A stretch of DNA of 64,000 nt from Sandaracinaceae bacterium (GCA_020633055.1 JACKEJ010000013.1:186001-250000), one strand, 5' to 3'. Counted from the first letter of the stretch, positions 9,085 through 18,111 are shown. The notes: a model not told the origin generated them from the letters alone. A program made the numbers and translations.

Positions 9085-9663
9085 TCAGGGCGTGGCGACG
9101 GGCGCGTTCGGAGCCGCTGCCGTAGGCGCGCACACCATGATGTCGCCGGTGCCGTCGGGCAGGCGGCACTGGGTCTCGTCCAGACCCGCCCCGCGGGGCT
9201 CGTAGACGAACGCGTCGATGTGGCGCGCGTTCTCGAACAAGTGCACTGTCTCGCCCGCGTCCGCGCGCACTCGGAAGGCAGCGAACGCACACTCGCTCAC
9301 GCCTTCGATGCCGCACTCACGTGCGCCGTGCAGCTCGCTGTCCGCGTCCAACTTGCCGAGCGCCACCACCAGGTGCTCGCCAGGCAAGATGGCGATGTCG
9401 GGGAGCTGTGCACGCTCGTCGCTCGGGCGCCCATCTTCGTCGCTGCCGGTCAGCTGGACGTCACGCAAGGGCAGCAGCTGATCGCTCAGGTTGACGATCT
9501 CGACCCACTCGGGCGGGGTCGCGTGCACCTCGTTGATGACCAGCGGCAGGTTGCTGCTGCCCTTGGTGCAGGCGGTGAGCGCGGGACCCACGGCGAGCGG
9601 AGCGAGCAGCCAGGCGAGGGCGGCGAGCGGGAGCGCAGCGCGCTCGAGGGGACGTGACGACAT
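9085..9663 (-). CDS. Putative lipoprotein with lamin-tail-like domain
   Basis: This is a 192-residue protein. The N-terminus has a signal segment ending in a lipobox-like LTAC (about residues 29-32), which predicts a lipid-anchored product. The following LVINEVHATPPEWVEIVNLSDQLLPLRDVQLTGSD matches the start of the lamin-tail domain (IxEVxxxPxEWVEIxN.....DLxGW). The rest, with GEHLVVALGKLD and VHLFENARHIDAFVY, fits the remaining strands of that fold. Such domains are frequent in secreted myxobacterial proteins and are thought to mediate binding. It stands alone between the monooxygenase and the MarR gene on the same strand. Confidence 0.75.
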   Translation of the reverse strand: MSSRPLERAALPLAALAWLLAPLAVGPALTACTKGSSNLPLVINEVHATPPEWVEIVNLSDQLLPLRDVQLTGSDEDGRPSDERAQLPDIAILPGEHLVVALGKLDADSELHGARECGIEGVSECAFAAFRVRADAGETVHLFENARHIDAFVYEPRGAGLDETQCRLPDGTGDIMVCAPTAAAPNAPVATP

Positions 9664-9684
9664 GACGCGGACACTGTAGCGCAG

Positions 9685-10272
9685 TCAGCCGCTGGTCTCC
9701 GTCGTATCGAGCCAGTCGTTGAGCGCGAGCAGCGCGTCGTGCAGCGCAGCCATGCGTGACTCTCCGAGCGCCTCTCGCATGCCCACCTCGAGCTCGCCCA
9801 GCACGGCCAGGCCATCGAACAGGGCCCGCGCACCACGGTCCGTGAAGCACACCAGGGTGGCCCGCCCATCGCGCGGGTCGGGGACGCGCTCCACCACCCC
9901 GAACTGCTCGAGCTCCGCGACCAGCTGGTGGACGGCCTGCTTGCTGACCCGCATACGGCGCGCCAGCTCGGTCTGCCGCGTGCCGTCGAGGTCCAGGTGC
10001 GGGAACAAGCTCAGGTGCGCCGCGCGGATGGGCAGGCCGAAGACGTCGCCAGCCCGGGCCACGCCCCGCTCGTTCACCAGGCGCGCCGCGCGGACCAACA
10101 GCTGCCCCGTGCTCGCGCGCTTGTGTGCGGTCAGCTCCGCGGCGAACGAAGGCGACGCGGGCTCGACGGGAGCGGCCTGCCCCAGGGCTCGCGGAGATCG
10201 CTTCGTCACGGGGGAGGCGCGGCGCTTCGTCACGCGTCCAGCATGCGCGCCCGGGACATTTTCGTCCAGCAA
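9685..10272 (-). CDS. MarR-family transcriptional regulator
   Basis: The open frame gives 195 residues with a MarR winged helix: LFPHLDLDGTRQTELARRMRVSKQAVHQLVAELEQFGVVERVPDPRDGRATLVCFTDRGARAL. The recognition helix is VSKQAVHQLVAELE and the wing carries the conserved DPRDGRA. The frame begins with TTG, only 3 bp from the palindrome; a GTG at 10233 (residue 14) would leave room for a promoter and is an equally good start. It is divergent from the DUF4336 gene and probably represses both promoters through the intervening palindrome. The ligand is unknown. Confidence 0.88.
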   Translation of the reverse strand: MLDENVPGAHAGRVTKRRASPVTKRSPRALGQAAPVEPASPSFAAELTAHKRASTGQLLVRAARLVNERGVARAGDVFGLPIRAAHLSLFPHLDLDGTRQTELARRMRVSKQAVHQLVAELEQFGVVERVPDPRDGRATLVCFTDRGARALFDGLAVLGELEVGMREALGESRMAALHDALLALNDWLDTTETSG

Positions 10273-10274
10273 GG

Positions 10275-10291
10275 TTGACTATTTTAGTCAA
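10275..10291. promoter_or_regulatory. Perfect palindromic operator between marR-like and DUF4336 genes
   Basis: TTGACTATTTTAGTCAA is a perfect 7-3-7 palindrome in an AT-rich gap within GC-rich surroundings. Its left arm could serve as a -35 box (TTGACT) for the rightward gene, with TACTAT 19 bp downstream as a weak -10. MarR proteins usually autorepress from such sites in divergent promoters, so this is the expected target of the neighbouring regulator. Confidence 0.65.
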
Positions 10292-10331
10292 TGACACTTT
10301 ACTATTCACATCCCAACCCCGGAGCCCTCGC

Positions 10332-11042
10332 ATGACCACCGACATCCACCTCACCCCCCTCGCGGACGGCGTCTTCGGCCTCGAGAGCAGCCTGCGTGTC
10401 GTCCCCGGGTTCCACCTGCCCGTGCGCTGCACCGTCCTGCGGCTCCGCACCGGCGGGCTGATGCTCATCTCCCCGCTCGCGATCACGGACGCGCTGGCGG
10501 CCGAGCTGGAGCAGCTGGGGCCGGTCGAGCACCTGGTCGCCCCGAACCGGCTGCACCACCTCTTCCTGGACCAGGCCGTCTCGCGCTGGCCGCAGGCACA
10601 GGTCCACCTCGCGCCTGGCCTGCCCGAGAAGCTCGCCAAGCTACGGCGCCCCGTGCCCGCGCACAGCGTGCTGCCCGACGGGCTCCCGGACGACGTGACG
10701 GGTGTGCTGCTGGCGGGGACACCCATGCTCGGGGAGTGCCTGCTGTTCCACCCGGCGTCCAAGACGCTGGTGGTCACCGACTTCGTGTTCCACGTGCGCG
10801 AGCCCAAGGGGCTGCTCACGGGGCTCATCCTGCGCGCGGTGGGCGCCCGTGGTGTGTTCGCGCAGAGCTCCGAGGTGCGCCACATGATGCGCGACAAGCC
10901 AGCCGCCGCGGCGAGCGCGCGCGAGGTGCTGGCGCTGGACTTCACGCGCGTGGTGATGGCCCACGGCGACGTGGTCGAGGTGAAGGCCAAGCCGCGCCTG
11001 CACGCCGCGCTCGAGAAGATGCTGCGCGCTGGGGAGCGCTGA
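10332..11042 (+). CDS. DUF4336 domain-containing protein
   Basis: This is a 236-residue protein of the DUF4336 family, a relative of the metallo-beta-lactamase fold. The sequence runs LADGVFGLESSLRVVPGFHLPVRCTVLRLRTGGLMLISPLAIT and then VEHLVAPNRLHHLF, in the position where true metallo-beta-lactamases carry HxHxDH. That metal motif is absent, as is usual for the family, so hydrolase activity cannot be assumed. The ATG was chosen from the start of homology; the longer frame runs back through the operator. It is divergent from and probably controlled by the MarR gene, whose operator lies 40 bp upstream. Confidence 0.8.
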   Translation: MTTDIHLTPLADGVFGLESSLRVVPGFHLPVRCTVLRLRTGGLMLISPLAITDALAAELEQLGPVEHLVAPNRLHHLFLDQAVSRWPQAQVHLAPGLPEKLAKLRRPVPAHSVLPDGLPDDVTGVLLAGTPMLGECLLFHPASKTLVVTDFVFHVREPKGLLTGLILRAVGARGVFAQSSEVRHMMRDKPAAAASAREVLALDFTRVVMAHGDVVEVKAKPRLHAALEKMLRAGER

Positions 11043-11175
11043 TGGACGCGACCCGGCGGCTGACGCGCGCGGAGCAGATCCCAGGACCAATGGCCACCGC
11101 GTGCCCGGGGCAGGCTCGCCTCCCGCGAGCTGCAGGGGCGCCTGCCCCGGCGTGCCCAGCGCAGGCAGGCCCGCG

Positions 11176-12417
11176 TCAGCTGGCTTCAGGGGCGCTGGAC
11201 GGCGCCAGATGCACCTCGAGCAAACTCTGCTCGGACGGCACGCCCAGCCGCAACGGGAAGCCGTAGTGCCCCGTGCCCCGATGCACGTAGAGGCGGTCGG
11301 GACCACGCGCGAACAGCCCGTGGTCGGGGATCTTCGCGATGGACCACACGGGCGTCCAGCTGCCCCCGAGGGACAGCACGCCCACCTGGCCGCCGTGGGT
11401 GTGACCGCTGAGCACCAGGTCCGCCTCGCCGCGCGGGATGCGCTTGAACGCGCCCGGGTCGTGCAGCAGCCACAGGCGCAGCGCGCCGGGCACGCGGGGG
11501 TGCTCGCGCGCGATTCGCGCCAGATGCGCGGCGCGGTCGCGGAAGTGGAAGTCCGCGCCCACCACCTGCACGGGGCCAGCCGGCGTGTCCACCAGCGCGC
11601 TCTGGTCCACCAAGAGCCGCACCTTCGCGCGGGCCAGCGCGTTGGTCACGATGTGGAGCGCCTCGTGGTCGTGGTTGCCGAGGCACGCGAACACGCGGCC
11701 CTCCAGCGCGGTGAGAGGCGCGAGCGCGTCGGCCAGGTAGTCCTCGCGCGCCTGCGACTCCATCGTGAGGAAGTCACCCGTCAACACCACCAGGTCGGGC
11801 TCACGCGCCACCGCGCGCTGCACGATGCGCCGCAGCCGCGGCACGCTCATGAAGGGGCCCAGGTGAGGGTCCGTGATCTGCACCACGCGCAGGGGGCGCG
11901 CCCCCTCGGCGGCCTTCAGGGCCGCTGTAGGCGCAGCGGGCGTGTGCCGCGCGAGCGCTTCTCCCGTAGCCTGCGCGTCGGCCAGCGAGAGGCTCACGGT
12001 GGACTCGCGCCCCACGAGCGACTGCCACATGCCGACCGCGGCGAGCACGAAGGGCACGCCGAGGATCACGGCCTGCGCGACCGTGAGCGGCGCATGGAAC
12101 GCGAAGAGCAGCGGCAGCCAGAAGAAGCCGAGCAGCATGGCGGCCAGGAAGTAGTACGCGGGCCAGCTGACGAGCGCGCGGAACCACAGGGGGCGCAGCG
12201 CCGGGCGCGTGAGCGAGAGCACCTGGATGAGCACCGTGACGTGCAGCGCGATGAAGAGCGGCCGCAGGGGCCCCACGAAGGGCTCGTAGGCAGAGGCCAC
12301 CAGCCCCTCGAGCCCCGTCAGCACCGCCACGAAGATGGCGAAGTAGCGGTTGCGTAGCGTCCACGCCGCGCCGACGGCGGCCAGCCACGCAAAGAAGGTC
12401 GCGAGGGCGAAGCTCAT
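11176..12417 (-). CDS. Membrane-bound metallophosphoesterase
   Basis: This is a 413-residue protein with four or five N-terminal hydrophobic helices (about residues 3-20, 27-45, 52-70, 83-105 and 113-132) and a C-terminal calcineurin-like phosphoesterase domain. The metal-binding motifs are complete: QITDPHLG (D-x-H), LTGDF (GD), CLGNHD (GNHD), LLHDP, and SGHTHGGQ (GHxH). This layout resembles YkuE/YaeI-type membrane phosphoesterases, which act on lipid-A-like or UDP-lipid substrates in some bacteria. The ATG overlaps the stop of the FemAB-like gene (ATGA), so it is the last gene of the polA transcript. Confidence 0.88.
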   Translation of the reverse strand: MSFALATFFAWLAAVGAAWTLRNRYFAIFVAVLTGLEGLVASAYEPFVGPLRPLFIALHVTVLIQVLSLTRPALRPLWFRALVSWPAYYFLAAMLLGFFWLPLLFAFHAPLTVAQAVILGVPFVLAAVGMWQSLVGRESTVSLSLADAQATGEALARHTPAAPTAALKAAEGARPLRVVQITDPHLGPFMSVPRLRRIVQRAVAREPDLVVLTGDFLTMESQAREDYLADALAPLTALEGRVFACLGNHDHEALHIVTNALARAKVRLLVDQSALVDTPAGPVQVVGADFHFRDRAAHLARIAREHPRVPGALRLWLLHDPGAFKRIPRGEADLVLSGHTHGGQVGVLSLGGSWTPVWSIAKIPDHGLFARGPDRLYVHRGTGHYGFPLRLGVPSEQSLLEVHLAPSSAPEAS

Positions 12418-13559
12418 GCCTCGTCTCCGCGACGGAAGGGCCCGTGCTCGGCCAAGGCCTCCATCTCGCGCAGCTCGGCGGCGTGCTCACGCGGCAGGTA
12501 GTCGGCCACGGCGTCACGCAGCACGGGGTGCGCGATGAAGTGCGCGCTGTGGATGGCGCTGGGCATCAGGCCGCGCCGCAGCTTGTGGGTCCCCTGCGCG
12601 CCGGCCTCGAAGCGCGTCATCCCGTGGGCGATGGCGTGCTCGATCAGCTGGTAGTAGCAGAGCTCGAAGTGGAGCATCTCTTGGTCTTCCTCGCAGCCCC
12701 AGTACCGACCGTACAGGTGCTTGCCTTTCTGGAAGTTGAGTGACGCTGCCACGAGCAGACCGTTACGTCGGGCGTAGCCCACCAGCACCCTCGCGGCGCA
12801 GCGCTCGGCCAGCAACGTGAAGAAGCGCTCGGTCAGGTAGGGCTCGCTGCCCTTGCGCCAGCACGTGTCCAGGTAGAAGCGGCGCAGGCGCGACCAGTCG
12901 TCTTCGCTCAGCTGCGGACCGGCCACGACGCCCACGTCCAGCCCGCTCTCCGCGACGGCTCGGCGCTCCTTGCGCAGCTTCTTGCGCATGGACGAGCGGA
13001 AGCGGGCGACGAACGCCTCGAAGTCCGCGTAGCCCTCGTTGTGGAAGTGGAACTGGTGCGTGGTGCGCGCCAGATAGCCCCCGTGCGCGGCCACCTCGTC
13101 GGCTTCGCTCGCGTTCAGGAAGTTGAGGTGCACCGACGAAGCACGCAGCGCAGCCGCCGCGTCGATGGCGCCGTCCAGCAGCGCACACACCACGCGCTCA
13201 CGATCCGCGTCGGGATGCACCAGGAAGCGCGTGCCCGTCGCGGGCGTGAGCGGGGTCATGGCGACGAGCTTCGGGTAGTACGGCGCGCCCAGCCGCGACG
13301 AGGCGTTGGCCCAGGCGAAGTCGAAGATGTACTCGCCGTAGCTGTGGTCCTTGCGGTACAGCGGCAGGGCCCCCACCAGCCTGCCCTCGTCGTGCACCAG
13401 CACGTGCGTCGCGCGCCAGCCGGAGCGCCCACCCACCGACCCGGAGTCCTCGAGGGCAGACAGGAACGCATGCTCCGCGAACGGGTCGTCCTCGCCGGCG
13501 AGCGCGTCCCACGCGGCGGCGTCGACCCCGCTCAGCCCGTCTACGCGTGTGACCTTCAC
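12414..13559 (-). CDS. GNAT-fold FemAB-like protein (DUF482, peptidogalycan biosynthesis family)
   Basis: This is a 381-residue protein of the FemAB-like GNAT family often named peptidogalycan biosynthesis protein. Diagnostic parts are NDPFAEHAFLSALEDSG-like DDPFAEHAFLSALE, the PLYRKDHSYGEYIFDFAWA segment, VHLNFL, QFHFHNEGYADFEAFVARFRSSMRKKLRKERR, and the C-terminal FEAGAQGTHKLRRGLMP. The enzyme is thought to be an N-acyltransferase, but its substrate is unsettled. The GTG start overlaps the polA TGA (GTGA) and its own TGA overlaps the phosphoesterase ATG, which ties three unrelated functions in one transcript. Confidence 0.88.
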   Translation of the reverse strand: MKVTRVDGLSGVDAAAWDALAGEDDPFAEHAFLSALEDSGSVGGRSGWRATHVLVHDEGRLVGALPLYRKDHSYGEYIFDFAWANASSRLGAPYYPKLVAMTPLTPATGTRFLVHPDADRERVVCALLDGAIDAAAALRASSVHLNFLNASEADEVAAHGGYLARTTHQFHFHNEGYADFEAFVARFRSSMRKKLRKERRAVAESGLDVGVVAGPQLSEDDWSRLRRFYLDTCWRKGSEPYLTERFFTLLAERCAARVLVGYARRNGLLVAASLNFQKGKHLYGRYWGCEEDQEMLHFELCYYQLIEHAIAHGMTRFEAGAQGTHKLRRGLMPSAIHSAHFIAHPVLRDAVADYLPREHAAELREMEALAEHGPFRRGDEA

Positions 13560-16216
13560 CCGTGCGCCTCCTCCCACGACGCGCCGTGGCCCACGTCGAC
13601 CACCAGCGGCACGCGCAGCTCCGGCCACACCTGCTCCATCTCGCGTCGCACCAGCGTCACCAGCGCCGTGAGGTGGGCGGGGCTGACCTCGAAGAGCAGC
13701 TCGTCGTGGATCTGCAGCACCATCGCCGCGTCGAGGCCGTCCCCCGCCATGCCCCGCGCGATGCGCAGCATGGCCAGCTTGCACAGGTCCGCGGCGCTGC
13801 CCTGGATGGGCGTGTTGGCGGCGATGCGCTCGCCGTAGGCGCGCGTGGCCGGGTCACCGCTGGTGAGCTCGGGAATGAGCCGCCGGCGCCCGACCATCGT
13901 CTCGACGTAGCCCGACGCGTGCGCCCCGGCGATGCTCGCGTCGAGCCACGTACGAACACCCCCGTACACCTCGAAGTAGCGGTCGATGTAGGCCTTGGCC
14001 TCGTTGCGCGTGACCCCCAGGGACTGCGCGAGGGCCGTGGCCCCTTGGCCGTAGATGGTGGCGAAGTTCACGGTCTTGCCGACGTTGCGCTGCTCGCGCG
14101 TCACCTCGTCGGGCGCGCAGCCGAAGATCTCGCCGGCGGTGCGCCGGTGCACGTCGAGCTCCTCGCGGAACGCCGCGGTGAGCGCCGGGTCGTCGGACAG
14201 GTGCGCCAGCAGGCGCAGCTCGATCTGGCTCCAGTCGGCCGAGACCATCACCCAGCCGTCGCGCGGTACGAAGGCCGCCCGGATGCGCTTGCCGTCCTCG
14301 CCGCGGATGGGGGTGCGCTGCAGGTCGGGCTCGGTCGTGATGAGCCGCCCCGACGCGCTGGTGGTCTGCTGGAAGGTGCAGTGCACGCGCCCTGTGTGCG
14401 GGTCGATCGCGGCGCGCAGCACCTCGGTGTAGGTGTTGATGAGCTTGGCCAGCTCGCGCTGCCGCAGGATCTTCTCGGCGATGGCGTGCTTCGGCGCGAG
14501 CCGCTCGAGCACGGACGCGTCGGTGCTGTAGCCCGTCTTCGTGCGCTTGAGCACCGGCAGGCCGAGCTCGTCGAAGAGCACCTCGCCCAGCTGTTTCGGC
14601 GACGCCAGGTTGAACTCGCGGCCCGCCAGCGCGTAGATGTCCGCCTCGATCTCGGCCTTGCGCGCCTCGAACTCCACGCTCAGCGCGGACAGCGCCTCGG
14701 CGTCGACGCGCACGCCTGCGCGCTGCATGTCCGCCAACACGCGCGCCAGCGGGAGCTCCAGCTCGTCGTGGATGCGTCGCTGGGCGTGCTCTTCCAGCTG
14801 CGCGCCGAGCACCCCCCCCAGCTCCGCCACCGCCTGAGCACGGGCACAGGTGAAGGCCGCCTGGCCCGAGACCGGGACGTCGCCCGCCGCGGGACGCGCG
14901 CGCCGCGCCCCGCCCGACCCTCCCGCCGCGGACGGCCCGAGCGCGGGCAGCACGCGCTGAAGGTAGGCGCGCGCGACCTGGTCGAGCTCGTGCGGCAGGT
15001 GTGCCGTGGGGTCGATCAGGTAGGACCCGAGCTGCGTGTCCAGCGTCACGCCCCGCAGTCCCAGCCCGTGCGCTTCCAGCACGTTGTAGGCGTCGCGCGT
15101 GTCGTGCACGACCTTTGGGCACTGCTCGTCCTCGAGCGCGTCACGTAGGGCGGAACGCAGCTCGTTGGACGCGTCGGCCGGGATGTACAGCCTCTCGTCC
15201 CGTGTGGCCACGGCCACACCACACAGCGTGGCGGTCGCGGGCGAAGCCCCGTCGAACAGCACGTCCAGCGCGAAGCCCTCCGCGGCGCGCGCGAAGAAGT
15301 CGGTCAGCGCCGCCGCGTCCTCCGCCACGTGCCCCACGGGCTCCTCCGCCCCCGCCCCCTCGCTGGGCTCTTCGGCGCCCAACAGCGAGAAGAACTCGAG
15401 CTCACGAAACAGCGCATTGACGACCGTGGCGTCGGGATCGCCAAGACGCAGCTCCGCGAGCGTCTCGGCCAACGGCACCTGCTCGTCGAGCGCTACGAGC
15501 TCACGAGACAGGCGCGCCTGGTCCGCGAACTCGGTCAGGTTCTCGCGCTGCTTGCCCTTCAGCTCGGCTGCACCGGCCAAGACGCCCTCCAGCGAGCCGA
15601 AGCGCTCCAGCAGGGTCACGGCGGTCTTCTGCCCGATGCCCGGGACGCCAGGCACGTTGTCCACCTTGTCGCCGACGAGGGCCAGGTAGTCGCCCATGCG
15701 CTCGGGGAGCACCCCCCACTTCTTGCGCACCAGCTCCGCGTCGTACGTGACGTCCCGCATGGTGTCGACCATGCGCACGTGCTCGCCCACGAGCTGCGCG
15801 AAGTCTTTGTCGCCCGAGACGATGTGCACCTCGTGGCCCGCCTCGAGCGCGGCGCGCGTGAGCGTGGCGATGATGTCGTCCGCCTCGTACCCCGCGAGGC
15901 GCAGGCTGGGCAGCCCGAAGGCGTGCACCACGCGGTCGATGTTCTCGAGCTGGGCGCGCAGCTCGGCCGGCATGCTGGGTCGCTGGGCCTTGTACGCGGG
16001 GAAGCGCTCCTCTCGGAAGGTGGGTCCAGGCGCGTCGAACACCACGGCGCCGAACGTCGGGCGACGCCCCGCGAAGACCTTGCGGCACATCGTTGCGAAG
16101 CCGAAGGTGGCGTTGGTGGGCACCCCGCTCGTGGTGGCCAAGCTGGCGGGTAGCGCGAAGAAGGCACGGTAGAGGAGCGCGCTCCCGTCCACCAACACGA
16201 CTCGGTCTCGGGCCAT
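13556..16216 (-). CDS. polA: DNA polymerase I
   Basis: This is an 886-residue family A polymerase. The N-terminal 5'-3' exonuclease starts at MARDRVVLVDGSALLYRAFFALP and keeps the acidic motifs YEADDIIATL and GDKDFAQLV plus the helix-hairpin-helix GVPGIGQKTAVTLL. The polymerase motifs are VSADWSQIELRLLAHLS (A), KTVNFATIYGQG (B) and QIHDELLFEV (C). In the middle proofreading domain the FDTET motif reads ALDVLFDG and the other carboxylates also appear to be lost, so 3'-5' exonuclease activity is probably absent. The ATG chosen begins the conserved domain; the longer frame overlaps the Sua5 gene. Confidence 0.95.
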   Translation of the reverse strand: MARDRVVLVDGSALLYRAFFALPASLATTSGVPTNATFGFATMCRKVFAGRRPTFGAVVFDAPGPTFREERFPAYKAQRPSMPAELRAQLENIDRVVHAFGLPSLRLAGYEADDIIATLTRAALEAGHEVHIVSGDKDFAQLVGEHVRMVDTMRDVTYDAELVRKKWGVLPERMGDYLALVGDKVDNVPGVPGIGQKTAVTLLERFGSLEGVLAGAAELKGKQRENLTEFADQARLSRELVALDEQVPLAETLAELRLGDPDATVVNALFRELEFFSLLGAEEPSEGAGAEEPVGHVAEDAAALTDFFARAAEGFALDVLFDGASPATATLCGVAVATRDERLYIPADASNELRSALRDALEDEQCPKVVHDTRDAYNVLEAHGLGLRGVTLDTQLGSYLIDPTAHLPHELDQVARAYLQRVLPALGPSAAGGSGGARRARPAAGDVPVSGQAAFTCARAQAVAELGGVLGAQLEEHAQRRIHDELELPLARVLADMQRAGVRVDAEALSALSVEFEARKAEIEADIYALAGREFNLASPKQLGEVLFDELGLPVLKRTKTGYSTDASVLERLAPKHAIAEKILRQRELAKLINTYTEVLRAAIDPHTGRVHCTFQQTTSASGRLITTEPDLQRTPIRGEDGKRIRAAFVPRDGWVMVSADWSQIELRLLAHLSDDPALTAAFREELDVHRRTAGEIFGCAPDEVTREQRNVGKTVNFATIYGQGATALAQSLGVTRNEAKAYIDRYFEVYGGVRTWLDASIAGAHASGYVETMVGRRRLIPELTSGDPATRAYGERIAANTPIQGSAADLCKLAMLRIARGMAGDGLDAAMVLQIHDELLFEVSPAHLTALVTLVRREMEQVWPELRVPLVVDVGHGASWEEAHG

Positions 16217-16230
16217 CGGCCGGCAGCCTA

Positions 16231-17418
16231 TCAGGGATGGGACGCCGGCGCCGACGCACGACGCAGGCGGTCGTTGATCGCCCGGCCGAGGCCATCGTCC
16301 GGCACCGGCTCGGCCAGGATCAGGTCGGCTCCCAGCACGTCGGCCCGGCGCAGGGCCGCGAACAGCGCACGAGCGGCGCCGTGCAGGTCGCCATCGCGCG
16401 AGAGACACTCCAGCGTCACGCGGCCTTCCTGCAGGGCGCGCGCGACCTCCGCCACGGCGCCGTGGGCTCCCGTCCCACGCTCCGCATCACCCGCCCCGCG
16501 GGCGTCGCCAGCGCCGCGCGCGCCTGTGCCGCCCTCTGCGTCACCCGCCCCCGTGGCACCGCCCCCATCACGCCGCAGCGCATGGGGCACGTCGCGGAAC
16601 GCCAGGAGGTGCACGCGCGCATCTGGCTGAGCCTGGAGCGCGTCTTCGAGCAACGCGGACAGGGCCCCAAGCCGCAGCGGGGTGCGCGGCGCATAGTGGG
16701 ACACCAGCTGCCCCGGCGCGGCCGGCCGCTGTTCGTCGCCGCTCAGCGTGCCGTCACGCAGCGTCGTGCCCAGCAGCTCGGCCAGCACCTCCCGCGGGAG
16801 CCCCCCGTCACGCAGCACGGTCCACTCCTCGGACACACCCGGCAAGGGAGGCGCCACGATCGTGCTCTCGACCCCGACCCCACACTCGCCCCCGTCGAGC
16901 ACGTAGGGCACGGCCGTCCCCAGCTGGGCCACCACGTGAGCCGCCGTCGTGGGGCTGATGTAGCCGAAGGGGTTCGCGCTGGGCGCCGCGAGGGGCACGC
17001 CAGACACCACGATGAGCGCCCGCGCCATCTCGTGGTCGGGCACGCGCACGGCCACCGTGTCGAGCCCGCTCGTCACGAGATCGGGCAGGTCCGCGACCTT
17101 GGGCAGCACCAGCGTCAGCGGCCCTGGCCAGAAGCGCTCGGTCAGGTGCTCCACCTGGGCCCGCACGGCAGGGGCGAGCGCGTCCAGCCGGGCCACGTCG
17201 CCGAGCCCCGCGGCGCTGGCCAGGTGCACGATCAACGGATCGAAGCTGGGGCGCCGCTTGACGTCGAACACGCGCAGCACGGCGGCCTCGTCGAACGCGT
17301 TGGCCGCCAGCCCATACACCGTCTCCGTCGGCATCCCCACCAGCTCGCCGTCGCAGATCAGATCGGCGGCGAGCGCGAGGTCGGTTCCGATGGCAGCGGA
17401 GGACATGCGGTGCGCCAT
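16231..17418 (-). CDS. L-threonylcarbamoyladenylate synthase, Sua5 type
   Basis: This is a 395-residue Sua5/YciO/YrdC-family enzyme. It makes threonylcarbamoyl-AMP from Thr, bicarbonate and ATP for the t6A37 modification of ANN-decoding tRNAs. The YrdC domain (about 10-200) shows VGMPTETVYGLAANA, KRRPSFDPLIVH, FWPGPLTLVL and PSANPFGYISPTTA. The C-terminal Sua5 domain starts with APGQLVSHYAPRTPL. A roughly 40-residue Gly/Ala/Asp/Glu/Arg run (GAGDAEGGTGARGAGD...), made of repeated GAGDA and GTGA units, interrupts the Sua5 domain. ATG codons at 17418 and 17406 are both usable. It precedes polA by 14 bp and is likely cotranscribed with it. Confidence 0.92.
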   Translation of the reverse strand: MAHRMSSAAIGTDLALAADLICDGELVGMPTETVYGLAANAFDEAAVLRVFDVKRRPSFDPLIVHLASAAGLGDVARLDALAPAVRAQVEHLTERFWPGPLTLVLPKVADLPDLVTSGLDTVAVRVPDHEMARALIVVSGVPLAAPSANPFGYISPTTAAHVVAQLGTAVPYVLDGGECGVGVESTIVAPPLPGVSEEWTVLRDGGLPREVLAELLGTTLRDGTLSGDEQRPAAPGQLVSHYAPRTPLRLGALSALLEDALQAQPDARVHLLAFRDVPHALRRDGGGATGAGDAEGGTGARGAGDARGAGDAERGTGAHGAVAEVARALQEGRVTLECLSRDGDLHGAARALFAALRRADVLGADLILAEPVPDDGLGRAINDRLRRASAPASHP

Positions 17419-17507
17419 AGCGCGCGACCCCGCCGAGATCCACGTGACGTGCCGTGCACGTCGTTACGCGGTGACGCCCGGGGCAGGGCGTGAGATACCA
17501 GAGGGAC

Positions 17508-18071
17508 ATGGACGAGACCGCAGTTCAGGACCCCCGCGCCGCCCGCATCGTGTGGGCAGACCTCGAGATGACGGGCCTCGTGCCCGAGCGCGAGCGCATC
17601 ATCGAGATCGCCATGTTGATCACCGATGGCGAGCTCAACATCGTCGCCGAGGGGCCCAACGTGGTGGTCCACCAGCCAGACGAGCTGCTGGCGGCGATGG
17701 ACGAGTGGAACACCAAGCACCACGGGGCCAGCGGCCTGACCGACCGCGTCCGCGAGTCGACCATCTCGGAAGGCGACGCGGAGGCGCAGGTGCTGACGTT
17801 CCTGCAGGAGCACTGTGACCCGCGCACGGCGCCCTTGGCCGGGAACTCCATCCACCAAGACCGGCGCTTCATCGCGCTGTACATGCCGCTGGTGGACGCC
17901 TTTCTGCACTATCGGATGATCGACGTGTCCACGGTCAAAGAGCTCACCCAGCGCTGGTACCCCGAGGCCTACAGCAAGCGCCCCGGGAAGCGCGGCAACC
18001 ACCGCGCCATCGACGACATCCTCGAGAGCATCGAAGAGCTGCGCTACTACCGCGCCGCTGTGTTCCGCTGA
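17508..18071 (+). CDS. orn: Oligoribonuclease
   Basis: This is a 187-residue DEDDh 3'-5' exonuclease that degrades dinucleotides and very short oligoribonucleotides, including pGpG from c-di-GMP turnover. Motif I is VWADLEMTGLVPERERIIEIA, motif II is AGNSIHQDRRFI, and motif III is HRAIDDILESIEELRYYR. The C-terminus LRYYR matches E. coli Orn. I prefer the ATG; an upstream in-frame GTG at 17490 would add six residues, and neither has an ideally spaced Shine-Dalgarno. It is divergent from the Sua5 gene across a gap of about 90 bp. Confidence 0.95.
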   Translation: MDETAVQDPRAARIVWADLEMTGLVPERERIIEIAMLITDGELNIVAEGPNVVVHQPDELLAAMDEWNTKHHGASGLTDRVRESTISEGDAEAQVLTFLQEHCDPRTAPLAGNSIHQDRRFIALYMPLVDAFLHYRMIDVSTVKELTQRWYPEAYSKRPGKRGNHRAIDDILESIEELRYYRAAVFR

Positions 18072-18111
18072 GCTCCTCGGGAGCGACAGGCGGCCCGCGC
18101 GCCGCTCGTCG

